From NCBI GenBank assembly GCA_036677145.1, contig JAKFFF010000009.1, forward strand, positions 35,439 to 99,438: a stretch of DNA of 64,000 nt, given 5' to 3'. The DNA comes from CADEED01 sp036677145 (GTDB lineage Bacteria > Pseudomonadota > Gammaproteobacteria > Steroidobacterales > Steroidobacteraceae). Every line of letters starts with the position of its first letter. Within the stretch, counting starts at the first letter, position 1. The position numbers were made by a program, and so were the translations under genes. The notes beneath the pieces are model-generated. The model saw only the letters and a program-made list of their open reading frames with translations, was not told where the DNA came from and ran no database searches. Of the stretch, positions 8,487-16,870 are shown one piece after another.

Positions 8487-10751
8487 TTAAGCGACGGCCG
8501 CAGCGCCGGCCGAGTTCTGCTGGGCCGGGAACGACAGCGACAGTTTCATGTTCTTGCCGATTTCCGAATTCAGCGAGATGCGGCCCCCGAGGCGGGCGGC
8601 AATCTCGGCAATGACGTCCATTCCGACACCGCGGCCGGCGTCACGCGTGACGTCCTTGGCCGTGGAGAAGCCGGAGCGGAACACCAGCATCATCGCCTCC
8701 TGGTCGGACAGCGCGGCGGCGTCGTTCTGCGAAATGATGCCCTTCGTCACCGCCGTCTTGCGCAGCTTCTCGGGCGTCAATCCGCGCCCGTCATCCTCGC
8801 ACTGCATGCGGAATGCACGGCCGCCTTCGGTCATCTCGAAGTTGATGCGGATGTGACCCTCGGGCGACTTGCCGGCCGCCGTACGCTCGGCCGGCATTTC
8901 GATGCCGTGCACGACCGCGTTGCGGATCAGCTGAATGAGCACGTCCTTGACCGGTCGGCGATAGGACTCGGGAACCTGGTCGTGGCCACGGCAGGTCACG
9001 ACGACTTTCTTGCCGTGATCATTGGCGATGCGATCGGCGAGCTGCTGCGCGGAGGCGACGAAACCTTCACGCGCCGAACGCTGCAACGTGGCTTCCGCCG
9101 CGATCGCGTCTTCGGTGAGCTTGGGCGTGCGTGTCGTGCTGTCGCCGGTGCCGGACGGCGCGCTACCCGCGGCGGCCTGCTTGCCGAAGCTGTCGCGGAA
9201 GCTCGCGAGTTTCGTGACCATGTCGCGCACCGACTGCGAGTGCGAGACGAGATCGTCGAACTTCGTGAGCAGCGGCAGGAAGTCGTCACCGGTCAGATCG
9301 GTGCGCTCACGCAGCGCGGCGAGATCGTTCTCGAGGCCGTGCGCGCGGGCTTCCATGCTGCCGAGGCCGATGGCCGCGGCTTCGCCCTTGATGCTGTGGA
9401 TCTGGCGGAACAGTCCGTCGATCTTGCGACGGAACGTCGCGCTGTCGCGCGCCGGGTCGCGCAGCGTGGCGTTGATCATCTTGAACGCGACATCCGAATC
9501 GTCGAGGAACGAGGACAGCTGAGTCGGATCGACGTGCAGGATCGAGAGGAACGCGTCCATCTGCGTCTGCGCCGAGTCCTGCGCACCCTTGAGCTGCGCC
9601 GCCAGCGCGACGCGCGCGGTCACGTCGGCGACCGCGACGAGCACGTGGGTGATCTCGCCATCGCGACGGACGCGGTGGAAGTTGAACTCGAGGTAGCGGG
9701 TTTCGGAATCCTTGCTGCCCTTCTCGCCGACCTGCAACTCCACTTCGTTGAGTGGGTTGATCGAGCGGATCAGGTTTTCCTTCGTGCGCTCGCTCCACAA
9801 CACCTTGACGAACTTGGTGGCGATCTGGAGCGTCTTCGGCGTCACGAGTTCGCGCAACAAGTCTTCGAAAGTGATGCCCGCGACGGACTCGCGCTGGAAC
9901 AGCTGCGCGGTCGCGTGCGAGTGAATCGTGCCGATCTTGAGGTCCGAGTCGAGCAGGAAGAGACCTTCGCGCACGGTCGAAAGAATGTCTTCAGTCTGCT
10001 GGCGCGCGGCGGCGGCCGCGGCGGCCTGCTTGCCGCGAGCAAGAGAGAGGTATCCGACCAGCGCCGCGAGCGCGCCGGCGAGACCCACGCCGATGAGCAC
10101 GACCGAACGCAGTGCCGTTGCCAGCGCGTCCGAGGAGCTTTGCAGGCCGGCGATGATCTGCGCGAGATTCTTTTCGAGCTGCGGCGTGTAGACACGCGAC
10201 TGCGAGACACCCGTGGTCACCGCATCGCGCAGCTGACGGCCGTCCATGTTGAGCTGCGTGCCTTCACGCTCGCTGTCCGAGTACGGGATGGCAGTGAAGT
10301 TGGCCACCGGATCGAGCGCGGGTTTGTACTTCTTCCACGCCGCGTTCATCTCTTCGATGGTCTTCTGCACTTCATCGTCGCCACCGATGCCGCCGATGCG
10401 GACACCGCTGCCGGCGCTGAGACTGCTGGTGGACGTATCGAACTGCGCAGTGGCGCTCTTGAGTTGTTCGATCGAATCGCGGACGAAGCCCTTGGCACGC
10501 AGGCGGTCCTGGATCGAGTTGAGGGCCGTCTGGATGCGCGAGGGCTGCTGCTGCAGCTCACCGATGGCGCGGACAGCGGTGTTGTTCTCCACGAGGCGCC
10601 CGGCGAAGTACCAGGCCGGCGCCAACACGCCGACGAGGAAGGCCAGGGCCAGGATACCCACCGCCACCCAGACGGCACGGGCACCCTGCATTCGGGACGA
10701 AATCGTCTTGGCGGTCTTGTTTGTCACCTTGCTCACGGACATCTCCTTCAT
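8487..10751 (-). CDS. Membrane-bound CheA-like hybrid: periplasmic sensor, PAS, HPt and HATPase domains
   Basis: A 754-residue kinase. Two membrane helices (about residues 28-49 and 216-236) enclose a periplasmic domain of about 165 residues that has TetH/NIT-like helical character but no family I can name. An Ala-rich linker and a PAS-like domain (about 255-380) follow. An HPt-type domain carries the phospho-histidine in QIHSIKGEAAAIG (about His452). The ATPase has VVHGIE, DDGRGL and AGRGVGMDV boxes of the CheA type. The protein stops right after the ATPase: there is no CheW-like P5 domain. The ATG at 10751 shares its A with the stop of the TonB gene; a GTG lies one codon upstream. Confidence 0.88.
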   Translation of the reverse strand: MKEMSVSKVTNKTAKTISSRMQGARAVWVAVGILALAFLVGVLAPAWYFAGRLVENNTAVRAIGELQQQPSRIQTALNSIQDRLRAKGFVRDSIEQLKSATAQFDTSTSSLSAGSGVRIGGIGGDDEVQKTIEEMNAAWKKYKPALDPVANFTAIPYSDSEREGTQLNMDGRQLRDAVTTGVSQSRVYTPQLEKNLAQIIAGLQSSSDALATALRSVVLIGVGLAGALAALVGYLSLARGKQAAAAAAARQQTEDILSTVREGLFLLDSDLKIGTIHSHATAQLFQRESVAGITFEDLLRELVTPKTLQIATKFVKVLWSERTKENLIRSINPLNEVELQVGEKGSKDSETRYLEFNFHRVRRDGEITHVLVAVADVTARVALAAQLKGAQDSAQTQMDAFLSILHVDPTQLSSFLDDSDVAFKMINATLRDPARDSATFRRKIDGLFRQIHSIKGEAAAIGLGSMEARAHGLENDLAALRERTDLTGDDFLPLLTKFDDLVSHSQSVRDMVTKLASFRDSFGKQAAAGSAPSGTGDSTTRTPKLTEDAIAAEATLQRSAREGFVASAQQLADRIANDHGKKVVVTCRGHDQVPESYRRPVKDVLIQLIRNAVVHGIEMPAERTAAGKSPEGHIRINFEMTEGGRAFRMQCEDDGRGLTPEKLRKTAVTKGIISQNDAAALSDQEAMMLVFRSGFSTAKDVTRDAGRGVGMDVIAEIAARLGGRISLNSEIGKNMKLSLSFPAQQNSAGAAAVA

Positions 10752-12772
10752 CACTCCGGCTTGAAGACGATGCGCTGGACCGCGAGGCGCGGCTCAGTCG
10801 AGTCGAATTCTTCGAACCGGGCAGAACCCATGGCATCGATGGCGGCTGCGTCGAAGAGCCCGGCCGGCTCGCTCGACAACACTCGCACGCGCTCGGTGCG
10901 CCCCTCGGGCGTCACGTAGAACTCGACTCGCACCCAGCCCTCGACTCCCTTGGCGGAAGCGGGGTACTTGGGACGCGGCGGACGCGACATCTTCAGCGGC
11001 GGCAGTTTCGGCGTGGCGGCGGCGGTGGCGGCCGCGGTCTGCGCGCTGGCAAGCGCCGCTCGCAGATCCGCAAGGTCGGCATCACCACCGAGACTTTCGG
11101 CGGCATCGAGGAAAGCCGTGGCTTCGCTCGTCTGTTTGGCGGCGACTCGCGTGCGTGCTTCGGCGATCAGGCGCGAACGCACGTCGCGCACCACCTGCAC
11201 GGTGGTCGGATGGCGCACGTCGAGCAGCCGCAGACGCTCGGCATTCGAGAGGGCGGAGTCATTGGCGGGCGCCAGCAGCGCGCCGCTCGCCAGGCGTTCC
11301 TGCGCCGCCTTCGCGTAGCGGGCGATGTCTTCGGTGGTGCGCTGCTGCTTCTGCGCGGCGGCGGTGATGTCACGCTGCGCGGCGTTGAGCGCCGAGGCCG
11401 ACACGCCGTTTTCGCGGGCGGCGGCCAGCATCGCCTGCACCTGGCCCTGGTCGCCCTTCGCGGCCGCATCACGGGCGGCGGCGAGGAGACGCTGGTTCAG
11501 ATCGTTGTTGAGACGCGCGACGAGTTCGTTCGACGCACCGGCGGCACGCAGGGCGGCGATCGCATCACGCGCTGATTCGTCGTTCGGTGTCACGAGACGG
11601 CCGTTCGCCAGGCGCGACTCGGCGCTCGCGACCAGGCGCGACACCGTCACCGAACGGCGCTTGCCATCGAGTTCCTTGGTGAGCTGCGCGATCTGCGCCG
11701 GCGGCAGCAGGGCATCCTTCTGCGCGCCGTCGAGCAGCGTCTGCGCACGCTCGAAGTTCTGCGCGGCGAGAGTCGCCTGGATCTGCGCGAGCGCGGTCTG
11801 CGCGCGCATCGAGTCGAGACGGGCGTCGACTTCGACGAGCCGGGCGTCCTTCGGGTCGATGCTGCGGGCTGCCTCGAGCTCGGCCAGCGCGTTGTCGAAA
11901 CGGCGCTCGTCGAGCGCGGTGCGGGCGCGCGCGATCAGCAATCCGCCGAGGCGCTTGAGACCTTCGGTGGCTTCCGCGTTGCCCGGTTCGATGACCAGCA
12001 CCTGGCGGAAATGTTCAAGAGCGTTGTTCTTGGCGGGCTCGATGTAGCGGCGCTCGTCCATGGCGAGGCGCGCTTTTTCGAGCACTTCATCCAGGGTCGC
12101 GACCGGGGCGGCCGGCTTCGCGTCCGCGGCAGCGGCGGGCGCCGAGGCGGCCGGCGCGGCATCCGCGGTGGCCGTCCCGGACGAGGAACCTTTCATGAAG
12201 TACCAACCGGCGCCGGCGGCGGCGAGCACCGCCACGACGATGCCGATCATCATCACCGGCGATTTGCCGGATTTTTCTTCGCTGTCGGAGCCTGCGCCCG
12301 ACGGAGCGGTGACCGCGCTCAGCGCATCGGCGGTCGAGGAAATTCGAGCGGCGTCGCTGACCGCGCGCAGCATCGGGCCTGATTCGACGGGCGTATCGAC
12401 CAGCGCGTGAATCGCGCCTTCGAGCATCAGCGTATCGACCACGCCGGCGGAATCGCCGTCACGGATGGCGATGACGACCGGGTTGTGAGGACTGGCCGAG
12501 ATCGGCGAGAAGTCTTCGGGATTCAGACCGCGCAAGTCCGCCACGAGGATCGTGCGGGTGCCGGGTTTGAGCATGTTGGCCGCCGACGCGAGACTGTCCG
12601 CGTGGCGCAGCGCGCAGCTCGACTCGAGCATCGGCCCGAGCTGGGCCCACAAGTCGAGATCGGGCGTCGCGATGACCGCGAGCGGCTTCCTGGATTTGAA
12701 TGAACCCTGGCCTGGTGTGCCCCTGCCCCCGGTATCACCTTGCGCCGCAGCGCCGAATTCTCGTGCTTGCAT
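10751..12772 (-). CDS. TonB-domain protein with receiver-like N-terminus, one membrane helix and helical repeats
   Basis: A 673-residue protein. Residues about 30-145 form alternating strands and helices like a receiver domain, with ILVADLRGL ending in Asp where a receiver has its phospho-site, but without a clear acidic pair or the beta-5 lysine, so a pseudo-receiver is likely. One membrane helix follows (PVMMIGIVVAVLAAAGAGWYF), then an Ala/Pro linker, TPR-like helices, and a C-terminal TonB domain (PPRPKYPASAKGVEGWVRVEF). The cytoplasmic front, membrane helix and periplasmic TonB end fit a TonB-like topology. I chose the ATG at 12772 because GAGGG precedes it by three bases; an earlier in-frame start at 12838 exists. 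It heads the operon. The receiver-like call is inference from secondary-structure pattern. Confidence 0.75.
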   Translation of the reverse strand: MQAREFGAAAQGDTGGRGTPGQGSFKSRKPLAVIATPDLDLWAQLGPMLESSCALRHADSLASAANMLKPGTRTILVADLRGLNPEDFSPISASPHNPVVIAIRDGDSAGVVDTLMLEGAIHALVDTPVESGPMLRAVSDAARISSTADALSAVTAPSGAGSDSEEKSGKSPVMMIGIVVAVLAAAGAGWYFMKGSSSGTATADAAPAASAPAAAADAKPAAPVATLDEVLEKARLAMDERRYIEPAKNNALEHFRQVLVIEPGNAEATEGLKRLGGLLIARARTALDERRFDNALAELEAARSIDPKDARLVEVDARLDSMRAQTALAQIQATLAAQNFERAQTLLDGAQKDALLPPAQIAQLTKELDGKRRSVTVSRLVASAESRLANGRLVTPNDESARDAIAALRAAGASNELVARLNNDLNQRLLAAARDAAAKGDQGQVQAMLAAARENGVSASALNAAQRDITAAAQKQQRTTEDIARYAKAAQERLASGALLAPANDSALSNAERLRLLDVRHPTTVQVVRDVRSRLIAEARTRVAAKQTSEATAFLDAAESLGGDADLADLRAALASAQTAAATAAATPKLPPLKMSRPPRPKYPASAKGVEGWVRVEFYVTPEGRTERVRVLSSEPAGLFDAAAIDAMGSARFEEFDSTEPRLAVQRIVFKPE

Positions 12773-13060
12773 GGACCCTCGACCTCTCATCGAACTAGTT
12801 ACGACGGTGGAGCGTTCTCGTCGTGACGGCTGATGCATCCATGCCCGGCACGTACGGAACCGCGGTGAGGGGCAGTATTAAGTTAGTGATTTGCCGCTGA
12901 ACGGGACTGAGTCACATCGCGCGCACCGGGATGGTTCGCGGAGGGCCGGATCGCGACCTGGGTCACACAGGAGAATGGGGGCAGCCCCCGTTTCCCAGCG
13001 AAAGGGGGCAGTCCTCTGGAGCCCATTTTTAAGGCTCGGGAGCGCTTGAAGGGCTGCCGG
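12773..13060. other. Gene-free stretch between the signalling operon and murA
   Basis: This 288-base stretch must hold the promoter of the leftward TonB-kinase operon and the 3' end of the leftward murA transcript. It contains a palindromic block at 12971-13030 (see the separate entry). I see no convincing sigma-70 promoter, RNA gene or small protein. Confidence 0.4.
12971..13030. repeat. G-rich palindromic repeat block downstream of murA
   Basis: AATGGGGGCAGCCCCC is followed after 15 bases by AAGGGGGCAGTCC and then GAGCCCATTTTT. The parts can pair with each other and share GCAGCCCC with the block after the DegS-like gene. It ends with a run of T on the plus strand. It may act as a terminator-like or REP-like element; no coding potential is seen. 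Confidence 0.4.
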
Positions 13061-14320
13061 CTAGTTCGGAACGCGGCGGATCTGGGCGCCAATCTGGGCG
13101 AGCTTTTCCTCGAGCGCCTCGTAGCCGCGATCGATGTGATAGATGCGCTCGATTTCGGTCCTGCCCTCGGCCACGAGACCGGCCAGAACCAGGCTGGCCG
13201 AGGCACGCAGATCGGTCGCCATGACCGGGGCCGCCGTGAGCTTCGGCACGCCCTTGATGATGGCCGTATTGCCTTCCAGGCGGATCTCGGCGCCCAGCCG
13301 GCGCATCTCGAGCATGTGCATGAAGCGGTTCTCGAAGATCGTTTCGACGATGGTCCCGACGCCGTCGGCAATCGTGTTGAGCGCGGCGAACTGCGCCTGC
13401 ATGTCGGTCGGGAATGCCGGGTATGGCGCGGTGCGAATGTCGACGGACTTGGGGCGCTTGCCCTTCATGTCGACTTCGATCCAGTTCGGGCCTATTCCCA
13501 CCTTCGCGCCGGCTTCGATCAATTTCGCGGTGACCGCGTCGAGGTGTTCGGGGTTGGTGTTCTTGATGCGCACGTGGCCGCTGGTGATCGCACCGGCGAC
13601 CAGGTAGGTGCCGCCCTCGATGCGATCGGGCTGCACTTCGTAGCTGGTGGCGCGCAGTTTCTCCACGCCCTGGATCAGAATCTTGTCAGTGCCCGCGCCC
13701 TGGATCTTCGCGCCCATGGCGATGAGGAAGTTGGCGAGGTCGACGACCTCGGGCTCGCGCGCGGCGTTTTCGATGATCGTCTCGCCGTCGGCGAGCGTGG
13801 CGGCCATCATGAGGTTTTCGGTGCCGGTCACCGTCACCGTTTCAAGATTCAGCCGTGCCCCCTTGAGGCGTCCCGCGCGTGCGCGGATATAGCCGCCCTC
13901 GATCTGGATTTCCGCGCCCATGGCCCGCAGCCCGGCGACGTGGATGTTCACCGGCCGCGCGCCGATCGCGCAGCCGCCGGGCAGCGATACGTCCGCCTTG
14001 CCGAAGCGCGCGAGCAGCGGCCCCAGCACTAGGATCGATGCGCGCATCGTCTTGACCAGTTCGTAAGGCGCGAAACATTCGCGCGTGGTCGAGCCGTCGA
14101 TTTCAATGCGCATCTTCTCGTCGATGGTCACCGACACGCCCATGCGACCTAACAACTCGATCATGGTCGTGACGTCCTGGAGATGCGGGACGTTACGAAT
14201 CGTTACCGGTCCATCGGCGAGCAGCGCGCCCGCGACGATGGGCAGCGTTGCGTTCTTCGCGCCGGATATGCGCACTTCTCCCTCGAGGGGAATGCCACCG
14301 TTGATCTGCAGCTTGTCCAC
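13061..14320 (-). CDS. murA: UDP-N-acetylglucosamine 1-carboxyvinyltransferase
   Basis: A 419-residue enzyme transferring enolpyruvate from PEP to UDP-GlcNAc, the first committed step of peptidoglycan synthesis. The active-site cysteine is Cys117 in SLPGGCAIGARP, so the protein should be fosfomycin-sensitive. The N-terminal KLQINGGIPLEGEVRISGAKNA and the C-terminal IYHIDRGYEALEEKL match the family at full length. It is leftward, downstream of ibaG, as in E. coli where ibaG-murA are adjacent. A repeat element lies between the two. Confidence 0.97.
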   Translation of the reverse strand: MDKLQINGGIPLEGEVRISGAKNATLPIVAGALLADGPVTIRNVPHLQDVTTMIELLGRMGVSVTIDEKMRIEIDGSTTRECFAPYELVKTMRASILVLGPLLARFGKADVSLPGGCAIGARPVNIHVAGLRAMGAEIQIEGGYIRARAGRLKGARLNLETVTVTGTENLMMAATLADGETIIENAAREPEVVDLANFLIAMGAKIQGAGTDKILIQGVEKLRATSYEVQPDRIEGGTYLVAGAITSGHVRIKNTNPEHLDAVTAKLIEAGAKVGIGPNWIEVDMKGKRPKSVDIRTAPYPAFPTDMQAQFAALNTIADGVGTIVETIFENRFMHMLEMRRLGAEIRLEGNTAIIKGVPKLTAAPVMATDLRASASLVLAGLVAEGRTEIERIYHIDRGYEALEEKLAQIGAQIRRVPN

Positions 14321-14374
14321 GGAATGTCTCGCCAGGCGCCGGAAAAGGGCCGCTAGTGTAATGGGGTCAATGCA

Positions 14375-14448
14375 GGTACCGGGAAGGGATTCCCGGCAGT
14401 AGCGAGGCTCACGACCGCGGCTTCTCCCGGAAATCCCTTCCCGGCACC
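14375..14448. repeat. Paired inverted copies of the GGTGCCGGGAAGGGATT repeat
   Basis: The left arm (14375-14396) starts GGTACCGGGAAGGGATT. The right arm (14426-14448), read on the minus strand, starts GGTGCCGGGAAGGGATT. The arms are inverted with two mismatches over about 22 bases and a 29-base spacer. The minus-strand right arm recurs nearly identically at 49713-49740. It lies between ibaG and murA and could fold into a long hairpin in the transcript. It looks like a REP-type dispersed element. Confidence 0.7.
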
Positions 14449-14450
14449 GA

Positions 14451-14696
14451 TCAGGCCGCCTCGTCCGGGGTCAGGGCCTCGATGGACAGGGCATGGATCT
14501 CGCGGCCGACCAGCGCGCCGAGGGTCTTGTAGACGAGCTGGTGGCGCGCGATGGGCCGCAGTCCCACGAACTGCGCCGCGACGATGCGCGACGCGAAATG
14601 CGTGTTGTCGTCCGACTCCACGAGGACTTCGGCGCCGGGGAGTCCCACGCGGATCAGCTCGGCGATGCGTTCGGGGGTCATGATGGTTGAGTTCAT
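14451..14696 (-). CDS. ibaG: BolA-family protein IbaG
   Basis: An 81-residue BolA/IbaG-type protein, which works with monothiol glutaredoxins in iron-sulfur cluster handling. The class II KH-like fold is visible: LIRVGLPGAEVLVESDDNTHF, RHQLVYKTLG and IHALSIEALTPDE. The invariant C-terminal His lies in EIHALSI. The start may instead be the internal ATG at 14681 (MTPERIAEL), which fits the usual distance to LPG. It sits upstream of murA, its normal partner gene, and is divergent from kdsD with only 37 bases between. Confidence 0.9.
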   Translation of the reverse strand: MNSTIMTPERIAELIRVGLPGAEVLVESDDNTHFASRIVAAQFVGLRPIARHQLVYKTLGALVGREIHALSIEALTPDEAA

Positions 14697-14733
14697 GGGG
14701 CGAGTTTAATGCGCGAGGCGGTATGATTCCCGC

Positions 14734-15720
14734 ATGAATGCCGAGGTCAAGACCGATCCGGACTCGCTGATCGCGGCAGGACGGCGCGCGCTCGACATCG
14801 AGCAACGCGCAATCGCCGCACTCGCCCCGCGGCTCGGCGCCTCGTTCGCGCAGGCCTGCCACATCTGCCTCGCCTGCCGCGGCCGCGTCATCGTCACCGG
14901 CCTCGGCAAATCCGGGCACGTCGCCGGCAAGATTGCCGCCACCCTCGCCTCCACCGGCACGCCGTCGTTCTTCGTGCACGCCGCCGAGGCGAGCCACGGC
15001 GACATCGGCATGATCACGCGCGACGACGTGTTGCTCGCGATCTCCAATTCCGGCGAAACCGCCGAAGTGCTGGTGTTGATCCCGCACCTGTCGCGCCTCG
15101 GCGTGCCGATCATCGTCATGACCGGCAACGCAAAGTCGAACCTCGCGCGCACGGCCACCGTGCATCTCGACGTCAGCGTCGACGAGGAAGCCTGCCCGCT
15201 CAACCTCGCGCCCACCGCCAGCACCACGGCGACGCTCGCACTCGGCGATGCGCTCGCGGTCGCGCTGCTCGAGGCGCGCGGTTTCTCTTCCGAGGATTTC
15301 GCCCGTTCGCACCCGGGCGGCGCGCTCGGCCGGAAACTCCTGCTGCACGTCGCGGACATCATGCGCACCGGCGACGCCCTGCCGGTAGTTAGTCCGCAGG
15401 TGCCGCTGGCCGAGGGCCTGGTCGTCATGTCGAAGAAAGGCCTCGGCATGTGTGTGGTCGTCGAGAATGGCCGCGCGCTCGGTGTGTTCACCGACGGCGA
15501 CCTGCGCCGCGCGCTCGACGCCAAGGCCGACATACACCGGACGACGATGCGCGAGATCATGACCTCGCCGTTCAAGTCCATCCGTGCCGGCGAACTGGCG
15601 GCCGAAGGCGCGCACATCATGGAGAAGCACCGCATCACCGCGCTGCCGGTGATCGACGAGAAAGGCGCGCTGGTCGGCGCGCTGAACGTGCACGACCTGC
15701 TGCGCGCCGGAGTGTTGTGA
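14734..15720 (+). CDS. kdsD: Arabinose-5-phosphate isomerase
   Basis: A 328-residue enzyme converting ribulose-5-phosphate to arabinose-5-phosphate, the first step toward Kdo. An SIS sugar-isomerase domain covers about residues 35-190 (VTGLGKSGHVAGKIAATLAS, SNSGETAEVL). Two CBS domains follow (DIMRTGDALPVV ... VFTDGDLRRALD; EIMTSPFKSI ... ALNVHDLLRAGVL). There is no Shine-Dalgarno; TATGAT at 14722-14727 lies six bases before the ATG, so the transcript may be leaderless. It opens the Kdo/Lpt operon. Confidence 0.95.
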   Translation: MNAEVKTDPDSLIAAGRRALDIEQRAIAALAPRLGASFAQACHICLACRGRVIVTGLGKSGHVAGKIAATLASTGTPSFFVHAAEASHGDIGMITRDDVLLAISNSGETAEVLVLIPHLSRLGVPIIVMTGNAKSNLARTATVHLDVSVDEEACPLNLAPTASTTATLALGDALAVALLEARGFSSEDFARSHPGGALGRKLLLHVADIMRTGDALPVVSPQVPLAEGLVVMSKKGLGMCVVVENGRALGVFTDGDLRRALDAKADIHRTTMREIMTSPFKSIRAGELAAEGAHIMEKHRITALPVIDEKGALVGALNVHDLLRAGVL

Positions 15721-16238
15721 GCGACGCCGCGCTCCAAGTCGGGCAATTCCAGGATCGGCTGCGGCGCGTGAAACTCCTCGTGCTCGATGTGGACGGCGTG
15801 CTCACCGACGGGCGTCTGTTCTACGGACCGCGCGGAGAATCTCTGAAGGCCTTCCACGTGCGCGACGGGTACGGGATCAAGGCGGTGGCGAAAGCCGGCA
15901 TCACCGTCGCCATCATTTCCGGGCGCAAGTCGCTCATGGTTGCGCGCCGCGCGCGCGACCTCGGCATCCGCCACGTTCAGCAAGGCGTGAGCGACAAACT
16001 CGCCGCGCTCGAGAAACTGCTGAAGGCGCGCAAGCTGACGCTGGCGGAATGCGCCTGCGTGGGAGACGACACGCCGGATGCGCCCATCCTCGCCGCCGCG
16101 GGCCTCGGAATCGCCGTGGCCGACGCGCACGCGGACGCGCGCTCCGCCGCGGCCTTGCAGACCTCGCAGCCCGGTGGCCACGGCGCCGTCCGCGAAGTGT
16201 GCGACTGGCTGATCGCCGCGCGCGCGGCCGGCACATGA
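15717..16238 (+). CDS. kdsC: Kdo-8-phosphate phosphatase
   Basis: A 173-residue HAD-superfamily phosphatase without a cap domain that dephosphorylates Kdo 8-phosphate. The catalytic pair is Asp24 and Asp26 in LLVLDVDGVLTDGRL; motif II is IISGRKS and motif III is VGDDTPDAPIL. The GTG at 15717 overlaps the kdsD stop as GTGA, which fixes the start; translation is probably coupled. The stop overlaps the next start as ATGA. Confidence 0.93.
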   Translation: MSDAALQVGQFQDRLRRVKLLVLDVDGVLTDGRLFYGPRGESLKAFHVRDGYGIKAVAKAGITVAIISGRKSLMVARRARDLGIRHVQQGVSDKLAALEKLLKARKLTLAECACVGDDTPDAPILAAAGLGIAVADAHADARSAAALQTSQPGGHGAVREVCDWLIAARAAGT

Positions 16239-16870
16239 AGCCCATGAAATCCTGGACCCGGCCGCTGAGTGCCATCGGCGTGATCGCGCTGGTGGGCGGC
16301 GTGTATTTCCTCGGGCGCGCGGCCCGCGGCCCCGGCGAAGCGGAGACCGGTTCCGTGATGCCGCCGGATCCGGGATACGCGGCACGCGACGCCGTGGTCA
16401 TCGAAACCGGCTACGACGGCCGCGAACGCTACCGGCTCAGGGCGCAGACCATCCGCCAGCAGGCGGACGGCGGCGTCATCGACATCGAACAGCTCGAAAT
16501 GGATTACCACCCGGGCAACCAGCCGCAAATCGCCGGGGAATCGACGCCGTCCGGCGCGGCCACCGAGGTCTGGCATCTGAAATCCGATCGCGGCCAGGTA
16601 CGCGCGGACGGCGACGACGTGCAGCTGTCGGGCAACGTTCGGGTTACCGGCTCGGCCCCGGGCAGTGGCGAACCGCTGACACTCACGACGGAAAGCATGC
16701 GTATCAATACGCCGACCGAGTTCATCGAGACCGAAGAACCGGTCACGATGCGGTGGTCGGGGCACGAGGTGAATGCGCGCGGCATGAAAGCCGATTTGAA
16801 GGCAGGCTTGCTGAGTCTAGAATCGGAAGTTCATGGCCAATTCACCCGAAAACAAGGCACGCAGCACTAA
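16235..16870 (+). CDS. lptC: LPS export ABC transporter periplasmic protein LptC
   Basis: A 211-residue bitopic protein. One N-terminal membrane helix (LSAIGVIALVGGVYFLG) is followed by a periplasmic beta-jellyroll domain (YRLRAQTIRQ, LSGNVRVTG, INTPTEFIETEEPVTMRW). It belongs to the Lpt bridge carrying LPS from the inner membrane to LptA. The start ATG overlaps kdsC by four bases. The last 38 bases overlap the start of lptA, so translation of the two genes is closely linked. Confidence 0.9.
   Translation: MKPMKSWTRPLSAIGVIALVGGVYFLGRAARGPGEAETGSVMPPDPGYAARDAVVIETGYDGRERYRLRAQTIRQQADGGVIDIEQLEMDYHPGNQPQIAGESTPSGAATEVWHLKSDRGQVRADGDDVQLSGNVRVTGSAPGSGEPLTLTTESMRINTPTEFIETEEPVTMRWSGHEVNARGMKADLKAGLLSLESEVHGQFTRKQGTQH

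Noticed and set aside
7986..10919. A 977-codon plus-strand open frame
   Set aside because: It is the antisense of the kinase, receiver and part of the CheX-like gene. Its translation is rich in Arg, His and Glu/Asp runs with no domain, while the minus strand gives clear families.
14706..16385. A 559-codon minus-strand open frame
   Set aside because: Antisense of kdsD and kdsC. The plus-strand genes have overlapping starts and stops typical of an operon.
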